A DNA stretch of 64,000 nt, from contig CADAEH010000001.1 of the NCBI GenBank assembly GCA_902786855.1, forward strand, positions 186,001-250,000. Direction: 5' to 3'. This DNA is from an uncultured Eubacteriales bacterium. GTDB taxonomy: Bacteria; Bacillota; Clostridia; Peptostreptococcales; Anaerovoracaceae. Below the pieces are notes generated by a model that made no database searches, had not been told where the DNA came from, and saw nothing but the letters and a program-made list of their open reading frames with translations. A program made the position numbers and the translations under genes. Shown here piece by piece: positions 45,252 to 53,400 of this stretch (the first letter of the stretch is position 1; the number at the start of each line of letters is the position of its first letter).

Positions 45252-47498
45252 ATGAAGATTGGCGATAAGTGGAATGGATGGACAATTGAATCACTGATCG
45301 GACAGGGAACGTTCGGTAAGGTATACAGGATCGTCAGGGAAGATTTTGCTCATACCTATGAGTCCGCGCTTAAGGTCATCAGCATTCCGCAGAATGAAGC
45401 GGAGATCCTCACATTCCGCAATGAAGGAATGAGTGATGAAAGCATAACGACCTATTACAGGGGCATGGTAGAGGAGATCGTATCCGAGTTCGTTATCATG
45501 TCTGAACTGAAGGGCAACAGCAATATTGTCAGCTACGAAGATCACTATTATGAGAAGAAGAAAGATGCTTTTGGCTGGGACATCTATATCAGAATGGAGA
45601 TGCTGACGCCGCTCTTCCAGTATATGAAGGATCACCCATTCACGATCAGGGATTCTATAAAACTGGGAATAGATATATGTAAAGCGCTTGAAGTATGCCA
45701 GAGGTTCAATATCATCCATCGTGATGTAAAGCCTGAGAACATATTTGTGTCGAAGCTCGGCGACTTCAAGATCGGCGACTTCGGAATTGCCAAGCGTCTT
45801 GAGAATGCTACAGCATCCATGTCAAGAAAGGGCACATATTCTTACATGGCGCCTGAAGTATATAAGGGACAGACATATAACTCCACAGTAGACATCTACT
45901 CGCTGGGTATTGTCCTGTACAGGATACTTAACAGGAACAGACTTCCGTTCCTGCCGCCTTATCCGCAGGAAATCAAATACACGGACAGGGAAACAGCTAA
46001 TGTCCGCAGATTAAGCGGCGACCCGATGCCGGCACCGATGTATGCAGACGGAAGACTTGGAGAGATAGTACTGAAAGCCTGTGCATATGATCCGAAAGAC
46101 CGTTATGAAAGTCCGCGTGCGATGAGAGAGGCTCTGGAGTCTATAGCTTACAGCGAGGCTGAGGGCAAGCTCATCCATCCTGAAGGCGATTACATTGGAC
46201 ATGAGACCAGTGTCACCAAGCCATGGACCGAATATGATAAAGATTACCTTATCGAACCAGGGTCCGATGGATCAAAAGGTAAAAGCAAACATCTGACTGC
46301 GCCATCGTTTTCCGAAACAGTTGAAAATGATGATGATCAGACCATGCCGCTGTTCCCTGAAATAGAGCATGGGAATGAAGATCTGACCACGCCGCTGTTC
46401 TTTGAAGAAGAGTCCGGCTCTGCTTTTCCTAATACATTCGATGCACAATCGACAGTAGTTTCGCCGGAGGCACTGATCCTTGAGCAATACTCAGAACAGT
46501 ATTCAGGCAAGATGCCTGCGAAAGGGACATCACAGGGGACAAAGTCCGGGCAGTTTTCTACATCCGGATCTGCATCAGGATATACATCTCCGGTAATAAA
46601 GGAAGAGAAGACCGGACCTGAACAGGTATACCTTGACTTAGATGAATATGAAACGGTAGCTGCAACGGCAGATGAACCGAAGCCTGAGCCTGCACAGGAA
46701 GTACGGAAAATCGATCCTAAGGAGGTCAGGAATGCAGGCCTGAAGAAGATCCTTGCGGTGGCAGCGGCAGTATGTGTACTCATCGGTGGTTTTGGGATCT
46801 ACAAGTATCTTAACCATGCTGTTCCGGATGTGGTAGGAATGGATTCTGTGAAAGCGGAAAAGGCAATAAGCGATGCAGGCCTCAAGTACAAGGAGACAAA
46901 GGAATTCTCTGACAGCGTTGAAAGAGGGATCATTATCTCCCAGACGAATCAGGGACAGACTGTGAAAAGGCAGACCGAGATCGGGCTGACTGTGAGCGCA
47001 GGCGTGCCTGTACCTGCCCCTGACATGACAGGACTTACGGAAGAAGAAGCGAAGAAGGAAGCAGAGAAAGCGGGCCTGTCAGTAGCTGTTGCCGGAGAAG
47101 AACTGTCAGACAACATCAAGAAGGGCGGTGTTACAGGACAGGATCCTGCACCGGGCAGCGACTGCGAGGCTGAGTCAGAGATACAGATCATCATAAGCAA
47201 AGGAATCGTTCAGGTGGAAGTACCGAACGTTATCGGTGAAACATCTGAAAATGCGAAATCGGCTATCGAGAAATCAGGCTTGAAATGCGAGATCGCTTCC
47301 GAGTACAGCTCTGAGCCTGCAGGAAATATAATAGCTCAGTCTGTAGAGGCAGGAAAAAGTGTTGATAAGAATTCCACAGTTACAATAACTGAAAGTAACG
47401 GTCCTGCTCCTAAGGCCAGCGGAGGTGGCGGCGGCTCATCAAAAAAGAAATCTAAATCCAAGAAGAAAAAATCCAAAAAAGAGGCAGAATGGTCGTAA
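45252..47498 (+). CDS. PASTA-domain Ser/Thr protein kinase (PrkC/StkP-like)
   Basis: This 748-residue protein has a cytoplasmic kinase domain (about residues 10-300) with GQGTFGKVY, K41, HRDVKPEN (156-163), DFG (176-178) and APE (200-202), so it should be active. A long acidic linker, one membrane segment (about 499-520) and three PASTA repeats (about 524-725) follow, ending in a Gly/Ser/Lys-rich tail. PASTA repeats bind muropeptides or cell wall outside. Encoded next to a PP2C and FHA proteins, it probably phosphorylates threonines read by those FHA domains to control the type VII machine. Confidence 0.9.
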   Translation: MKIGDKWNGWTIESLIGQGTFGKVYRIVREDFAHTYESALKVISIPQNEAEILTFRNEGMSDESITTYYRGMVEEIVSEFVIMSELKGNSNIVSYEDHYYEKKKDAFGWDIYIRMEMLTPLFQYMKDHPFTIRDSIKLGIDICKALEVCQRFNIIHRDVKPENIFVSKLGDFKIGDFGIAKRLENATASMSRKGTYSYMAPEVYKGQTYNSTVDIYSLGIVLYRILNRNRLPFLPPYPQEIKYTDRETANVRRLSGDPMPAPMYADGRLGEIVLKACAYDPKDRYESPRAMREALESIAYSEAEGKLIHPEGDYIGHETSVTKPWTEYDKDYLIEPGSDGSKGKSKHLTAPSFSETVENDDDQTMPLFPEIEHGNEDLTTPLFFEEESGSAFPNTFDAQSTVVSPEALILEQYSEQYSGKMPAKGTSQGTKSGQFSTSGSASGYTSPVIKEEKTGPEQVYLDLDEYETVAATADEPKPEPAQEVRKIDPKEVRNAGLKKILAVAAAVCVLIGGFGIYKYLNHAVPDVVGMDSVKAEKAISDAGLKYKETKEFSDSVERGIIISQTNQGQTVKRQTEIGLTVSAGVPVPAPDMTGLTEEEAKKEAEKAGLSVAVAGEELSDNIKKGGVTGQDPAPGSDCEAESEIQIIISKGIVQVEVPNVIGETSENAKSAIEKSGLKCEIASEYSSEPAGNIIAQSVEAGKSVDKNSTVTITESNGPAPKASGGGGGSSKKKSKSKKKKSKKEAEWS

Positions 47499-48274
47499 TG
47501 AACTATTTTGGATGCGGGATATCCGATAAAGGAATAAAAAGAATCGTCAATCAGGACAGCATATGGCTGCAGATATCCGAAACGAACAACAAGGGTCAGA
47601 TCGCACTTGCTGTCGTATGTGACGGCATAGGCGGTCTTGAGCAGGGAGAAGTCGCAAGCTCAACAGCCATAGAAGCATTCAGCGACTGGTACAGCAATAC
47701 CCTTCCGGAGATCATTTCGGATCTGTCAGATGGATCACTTCAGGTAGAATGGATGAGACTGATCAGCGATATCAATGCCCGGCTGATGCAATACGGCAAA
47801 GAGCAAGGGATAAGGCTGGGCACGACGATGACAGCCATGTTTATCTTCGGCGGCAGATACATGATCGCACAGGTTGGAGACTCTAGAGCATACTGCATCA
47901 ATGATGAGGTAACGCAGATCACCGAGGACCATACTTTTTACACCAGGGAGCTGAAAGCCGGCAGGATGAACAGAAATCAGCTGCTTCTCGATCCGAGAAA
48001 GAATCGTATCACCAGAGGCGTCGGCATAGCAGATACGGTCCAGCCGGACTTCTACTTCGGAACAGTCGGACCGGAGGAATGCGTCTGGATGCTGTGCTCT
48101 GACGGACTCAGGCACAAGATCACGAATGACGAATTCCGGGATGCGATCAGACCGGAAAACATCAATAACTGTCATGAGCTGCAGACGATCTGCGAACATC
48201 TTGTTAATGAAGTTAAGGAAAGAGGAGAAAAAGACAATATATCAGTGATCCTTATCAAGGCGTCCAATAAATAG
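47489..48274 (+). CDS. PP2C-family Ser/Thr phosphatase
   Basis: This 261-residue protein has the PP2C metal-site motifs RIVNQDSIWL, VVCDGIGG, GTTMTAMFI, VGDSRAY, CSDGLRH and EKDNISVILI. It is expected to reverse the kinase. Two ATGs are possible: 47489, overlapping the kinase end by 10 bases, and 47498, sharing the last A of the kinase stop; the ribosome spacing does not decide. The kinase/phosphatase pair is probably co-translated. Confidence 0.92.
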   Translation: MVVMNYFGCGISDKGIKRIVNQDSIWLQISETNNKGQIALAVVCDGIGGLEQGEVASSTAIEAFSDWYSNTLPEIISDLSDGSLQVEWMRLISDINARLMQYGKEQGIRLGTTMTAMFIFGGRYMIAQVGDSRAYCINDEVTQITEDHTFYTRELKAGRMNRNQLLLDPRKNRITRGVGIADTVQPDFYFGTVGPEECVWMLCSDGLRHKITNDEFRDAIRPENINNCHELQTICEHLVNEVKERGEKDNISVILIKASNK

Positions 48275-48293
48275 ACCGCTTGGTCAATATTAA

Positions 48294-48321
48294 TTGCGGC
48301 AATTCTTGTGAGTGATATAAT
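48294..48321 (+). promoter_or_regulatory. Extended -10 promoter before the double-FHA gene
   Basis: TTGCGG at 48294-48299, a 16-base spacer, and TGATATAAT at 48313-48321 (TG-n-TATAAT). It leaves a leader of about 145 bases before ATG 48471. The GAGTGATATAAT core recurs before the 37902 gene. Confidence 0.5.
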
Positions 48322-48470
48322 AAAAAACAGAGTAATAATTTGGTACCGGGCAACATAAAAGATATCAATACCAGGCACTGTAAATGCTACATCTGTTGCG
48401 TCGGACATGGCCGAGTTATTACAATTAAGAATAAACATAGACGGTATAGTGAGATAGGAGCGATCGCAGA

Positions 48471-49718
48471 ATGAACAATCAATACAAAAATCCAGTAGCA
48501 GCGCTGACCAACAGAAAGACAGAACTGCTGATAACTGACTTACCGGCTGTATTCGGGAGAAATGATAATACAGTTGATGTTTACTTTTTCCATGAAAGCA
48601 TAAGCAGAGAACACTGTGTTTTCGAGTACATCAACAGGGGCGTAACGATAAAGGATCTCGGCTCCAGTGCAGGCACCCGCATAAACGGTGTACTTATCGA
48701 ACCTAATGTCCCATACAGCATCGAGGATGGTGCGAAAGTTACGTTGGGCAAGGTCAAGTTTGTATTTCATATAGACTATGAAGAACTTGCCAACAGAGAC
48801 CGTATGCAGGCACGTGCACATGTTGAGCCTGCAGGGCTCGCTGCGAACACCGACTATATGGGTGATTTCCGCGATAACCCATATGCAGGCGGAGCGTCGA
48901 GGCAGCCTGCGGGCAGAGGCGGGAAAGTCATCCATGTAGATGCGAAAGAGCTGAATGAATACGAATACGGTGAGGACGAAGTCGTCTATATCGACTGCGG
49001 GTTCAGGGCGGTAGCACAGCCTGCCAGCTATACACAGCGTGAGCTGAAGAAGACAGATGTGGAAAACGCTCTTGAACATTTTGAGCAGGCAGCCGAGAAA
49101 GAAAAAGTCCAGGCCGTACAGCCTAAAGCACCAGAGCCTGTAAAACCTGCACCGGTCCAGCCTGCAAAACCAGAGCCTGTACAGCCAGAGCCGGTCACGC
49201 CTGTACAACCGGAACCGGCAAAGGTGGAGCCGGTCAAGGCTGCAGAACCAGAGCCTGTAGTGCCTGAACCGACTAAACCTGCAGAGCCTGTAAAACCTGC
49301 ACCGGTCAAGCCAGTACAGCCAGAACCGGTAAAACCTGCACCGGTCAAGCCAGTACAGCCAGAGCCTGTAAAGGCAGCACCTGCACCTGCAGTACCTGAG
49401 AAAGCACCGCAGCACACGCTGATGCTCAGCTGGAACGATGATGAGACGGGCGAAGTGCGTAAGCTCAGGATCGATCGCTTCCCGTTCTACATAGGGCGCA
49501 AATCCGATGAGAACGATTATGCGATCAGGCGGAAAGGTCTCAGCAGAAAGCACATGCATTTTGAAGAGGAAAACGGAAAGATGTATCTGCTTGATGACAA
49601 TTCGACTAATGGTGTAAAGATCAACGGCAGTAAGATCAAAGCCGGAGAGAGGACTGAGATAAAGTCCGGAGACACGATCCGTGTAGCTGATATCAATCTT
49701 TCGGTCAGCATCGATTGA
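48471..49718 (+). CDS. Cytoplasmic double-FHA adaptor with proline-rich linker
   Basis: This 415-residue protein has an N-terminal FHA domain (about residues 20-100) with GRNDNTVD, ISREHCVFE and INGV. A Pro/Val/Lys/Glu linker follows (about 205-300), partly encoded by tandem 39-base repeats. The C-terminal FHA domain (about 315-415) has IGRKSDEND, LSRKHMHFE and STNGVKING. FHA domains bind phosphothreonine. With two ends and a stiff linker it could bridge kinase-phosphorylated partners, for example the kinase and EssC. No membrane segment. Confidence 0.85.
   Translation: MNNQYKNPVAALTNRKTELLITDLPAVFGRNDNTVDVYFFHESISREHCVFEYINRGVTIKDLGSSAGTRINGVLIEPNVPYSIEDGAKVTLGKVKFVFHIDYEELANRDRMQARAHVEPAGLAANTDYMGDFRDNPYAGGASRQPAGRGGKVIHVDAKELNEYEYGEDEVVYIDCGFRAVAQPASYTQRELKKTDVENALEHFEQAAEKEKVQAVQPKAPEPVKPAPVQPAKPEPVQPEPVTPVQPEPAKVEPVKAAEPEPVVPEPTKPAEPVKPAPVKPVQPEPVKPAPVKPVQPEPVKAAPAPAVPEKAPQHTLMLSWNDDETGEVRKLRIDRFPFYIGRKSDENDYAIRRKGLSRKHMHFEEENGKMYLLDDNSTNGVKINGSKIKAGERTEIKSGDTIRVADINLSVSID
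49287..49364 (+). repeat. Tandem 39-base coding repeat (2 units)
   Basis: 49287-49325 and 49326-49364 are two near-identical 39-base units encoding PVKPAPVKPVQPE. Shorter, less regular copies flank them. They lie in the linker of the double-FHA protein, and repeat number could vary between strains. Confidence 0.75.
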
Positions 49719-49748
49719 TGCAGTATCAGAAGCGTCATAAGAAATAAT

Positions 49749-49753
49749 GGAGG
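49749..49753 (+). promoter_or_regulatory. Ribosome binding site that decides the 49762 start
   Basis: GGAGG, 8 bases before ATG 49762 and just inside the alternative frame from 49747. Confidence 0.6.
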
Positions 49754-49761
49754 ATGTGGAA

Positions 49762-50271
49762 ATGCAGCCTAAATTCTGTACAAAATGCGGGAATACATTA
49801 AAAGAGGGTGACAAATTCTGCCGTAAATGCGGAGCACCCATAAAGATCCCCGGAGCAGCTGCACCGGCAGCGCCTGCAGCTCCGGTAAGACCGGCAGCAC
49901 CTGCTGCCCCGCCGGTCAGACCTAAAGCAAATATACCAAGCTATGATGAAGTAAAGCGCCGTCTTGACAGACCGGTAAATAACCAGCAGTTTGACGAGTA
50001 CGAAAATCCTGAAGGAACAGTCCTTCTCGGCGGTGCCAGCGTAGCACCGGGTATGGGAAACACTGTGAAAAAGGCATCCATCACACTTTCACTCGAGGAA
50101 ATGCTGAGGGGATGCAGCAAGGTAGTAGATTTCGGTACCGGGAAGAGATACGAACTGATCATTCCTGCGGGATTGTCCCCGGGAGACAAGATCATTGTGG
50201 ACAACACCGGAATCACAGATCCTGAGTCCGGAGCACTGTGTGACTTTGAACTTACGACGGTTATAGGCTAG
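49762..50271 (+). CDS. Zinc-ribbon / DnaJ C-terminal-domain-like protein
   Basis: The protein has about 169 residues. ATG 49762 is chosen because GGAGG at 49749-49753 lies 8 bases upstream; an ATG at 49747 precedes that site. The N-terminal zinc ribbon (FCTKCGN, FCRKCGA) is followed by a Pro/Ala linker. From about residue 85 is a beta-domain like the DnaJ substrate-binding domain (LSLEEMLRGCSKVV, LIIPAGLSPGDKI). There is no J-domain. It may hold unfolded type VII substrates or act as an assembly factor; this is inference. Confidence 0.7.
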   Translation: MQPKFCTKCGNTLKEGDKFCRKCGAPIKIPGAAAPAAPAAPVRPAAPAAPPVRPKANIPSYDEVKRRLDRPVNNQQFDEYENPEGTVLLGGASVAPGMGNTVKKASITLSLEEMLRGCSKVVDFGTGKRYELIIPAGLSPGDKIIVDNTGITDPESGALCDFELTTVIG

Positions 50272-50281
50272 GCAAGAGGCG

Positions 50282-50488
50282 ATGAAAGAGATTCTTTTAA
50301 ACATAGCTACTTCATATTACACGTGGATCGCATTAGAACTTATCGTTCTTGCGGTGCTCGTGTTTTTTGTCAGAAAAAATAAACGCAGAAAGAAAGCAAC
50401 TAAAAAAGCTCTTGAGGAACAGATCACTGCAAGTCAGTATCAGGAGCTCGATAATATGCTTGTGAACAGGAAGAGGAATATGAGATGA
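50282..50488 (+). CDS. Small single-pass membrane protein
   Basis: This 68-residue protein has one membrane segment (about residues 13-30), followed by a very basic stretch (RKNKRRKKATKK) and a short helical tail. It overlaps the EssC start as ATGA at 50485-50488, so it is translationally coupled to EssC. It may be a small accessory subunit of the secretion channel, in the position where EssA-type membrane proteins can occur, but no similarity to EssA is visible. Confidence 0.6.
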   Translation: MKEILLNIATSYYTWIALELIVLAVLVFFVRKNKRRKKATKKALEEQITASQYQELDNMLVNRKRNMR

Positions 50489-53400
50489 GCCTGATAATAT
50501 CTGCCTACTCCAGAGATTCATTCAAAGAATACAGTCTTCCTTCGATCAACAATTCCGATTATGAACTGGTCATCAAGAAAGACCAGCTCAAGCTGGAAAA
50601 GGATCTCAGGATCACACTGGAAGTCATGAACAACCAGTGGACTGTAAAAGGAAGCCAGGACTACAGACTTTTTGTCAATAATCAGAGATACGACAGCGTA
50701 GATCTCGTGAACGGCCTGATCATGAACATTGCTACCAGAGGCAATGAGAATGTGTCGATGATCATTTCCGAGCTCACGAATCCTTTTCATGTCTTTGATA
50801 AATTCCGTGTCAGCCGTTCAGCGGACATATCATTCGGAAAAGATATTTCGAATGATGTTGTATTCGACTTCAAGGGTGTTTCAAGAAAGCATGCAGTGAT
50901 CTCCCGCAGCGGAGATAACGCATATATCAGCTGCAACAGCCCTAATGGTATCTATGTCAATTCACGCAGAGTGGATGGACTGACCGAGCTTCATTTTGGT
51001 GACTACATCAATATGATCGGTCTTCATGTGGTATATCTCGGATCTGTGCTGGCGATAGATACGAACAATGCCGGAGTAGGCGTAAACGAGACGAATCTTA
51101 AAAAGATCTCGCATCCGCCTAAAAAGAGCGGAGGTCCTCAGGAGAACCGTGAAATGTCACCCGGCAAAACGATCTACAGCAGAGCACCGAGGCATGCTGA
51201 GAATGTGGACAGCTCGACAATAGAGATAGAAGGACCGCCGCCGATGCCGGAAGAGAAGTCACAGTCACTCTTTATGGCTGTAGGACCTTCGATCACGATG
51301 GCTCTCCCGATGATGCTCGGATGTATGCTGATGGTCTACTCCTACAGCGGAGCTGACAGCATGGCATCAGCAGGAGGCGGCAGCAAGCTGTTCATGTATT
51401 CGGGACTGGTGATGGCGGTCTCATCGGCACTTGTCGGAGTAATATGGACTCTGGTCAACAGACGCCAGGCAAAAAGAGACCTGCAGGAGCTGAAAGAGCG
51501 CAGACTTTCACGTTACGGCGATTACCTGATACAGAAGACCGGAGAGATAAAAGAGGAATACGAACGCACGATAAGCAGCCTGTACGATAATTATCCGGAA
51601 GCGTCAAAATGCATCCTGTACGACGAGCAATCGGGCGAATTGTGGGGACGTAATGTTTCTCACGATGACTTCCTCGTACACCGTCTTGGGATAGGGGACC
51701 GCAGATTCCCTATGGACATTAATATACCGCCTAAAAAGTTTTCCCTCTACGATGATGATCTTGCAGAGAGACCTGAACTGATCAGGAGCAACTATGAGAC
51801 ACTGTATGATGTGCCGGTCACAGTGGACCTGTACAAGCACAGACTTATAGGAATCGTTGGCGGCGAGGATAAGAAAAACGCTGTCAGGATAGCCAAAAAC
51901 CTCAGTGCTCAGATCGCTTCGAACAACTGCTATACGGATGTAAAGCTTGCCTATATCTATGATGAAAGCAAGACAAGCGGCGATGATGTATGGGAGTTCG
52001 CAAAGTGGCTCCCGCATGTCTGGTCTGAAGACCGTAAGACGAGATTCATAGCATCAAGTGCGGAAGAAGCATCAGATATCCTGTATGAACTTGGTAATGT
52101 ATTCCGTATCCGGAGTGAGAATGAGTCACAGAGCGAGAAAGACAAGTTCCCTAAGCCGTACTATATCCTCTTCGTTTCTGAAACAGATCTGATCGAAGGC
52201 GGACTTTTCGCTAAATACATCTTTGATACGGACCATAACTATGGTCTTACTACAATCATCCTTGCAGAACAGTACGAGGATCTGCCTAACAAGTGTGAGT
52301 TCATCATAGAGGACGATGAAGCGTTCAGCGGATTCTATGAATCCCTTTCGAGGACGGGCGAAGAAGCCAGGATCAGATTCGACAGTGTGGATGACGAGGC
52401 GCTGGAGCATTTTGCCCGCAGGATATCCCGCCTGCAGGTAAGAGAGGTCGAATCCGGCGGAGATATCCCGGCTTCACTGACATTCTTCGAAATGATGGGC
52501 ATCAAGCGGCCTGAAGATCTGCCGGTCAGAGAATTATGGGCCAAGAGCAGGATATACGACAATATCAAGGGCCTGATCGGACAGAAGGCCGGCGGGGCAC
52601 CGATGTACCTCGACGTACACGAGAAGTACCACGGACCGCACGGACTTATCGCGGGTACTACCGGATCCGGTAAGAGTGAGACCCTGCAGACATATATCCT
52701 TTCGCTTGCACTGAATTACAGCCCTAACGACATAGCTTTCTTCATCATAGACTATAAAGGCGGCGGAATGGCCAATCTGTTTGACGGACTTCCGCACATG
52801 GCTGGTCAGATCTCCAACCTGTCAGGAAACCAGGTCAAGAGAGCGATGATCTCGATCAAGAGTGAGAACCGCCGCAGACAGAGGATATTCACTGATAACG
52901 GAGTCAACAACATCAACAGCTATACCAAGATGTTCAAGAGCGGTGAGGCGACTATACCTGTACCGCATCTCTTCATCATCATCGACGAGTTTGCGGAGTT
53001 GAAGCGCGAGGAGCCTGACTTCATGCGCGAGCTCATCAGCGTAGCACAGGTCGGCCGAAGCCTTGGTGTGCACCTGATACTCGCTACACAGAAACCTAGT
53101 GGTACTGTTGACGATAATATCTGGAGTAACTCGAGATTCAGGCTCTGCCTCAGAGTACAGGACAAACAGGACAGTAATGATATGCTGCATAAACCTGACG
53201 CAGCATATATCACTCAGGCAGGAAGATGCTACCTGCAGGTAGGTAATGACGAGCTGTATGAACTGTTCCAGTCCGGCTACAGCGGAGCGGTCTATGATGC
53301 TGATTCATATATGGGAAGCGCCGATGTCGCCAAGCTGCTGACTCTGACGGGCAAGGTCGATATGACAGGCAACACCCTTAAACAGAGACAGAAGAAGAAT

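Noticed and set aside
48290-48303. AATTGC-G-GCAATT palindrome as a terminator after the PP2C gene
   Set aside because: The stem is only 6 bases with a one-base loop and no T-tract. It overlaps the likely -35 region, so at most it is an operator.
49130-49400. Short regular repeats that at first glance could be a CRISPR-like array
   Set aside because: They are in-frame Pro-Val-Lys-Pro coding repeats without unique spacers, inside the FHA protein linker.
48540-49841. Long minus-strand open frame opposite the double-FHA gene (433 codons)
   Set aside because: It lies opposite a gene with two clear FHA domains. Its Cys/Leu/Tyr/Arg-rich translation mirrors the Pro/Val repeats of the other strand, and no family motif is seen.
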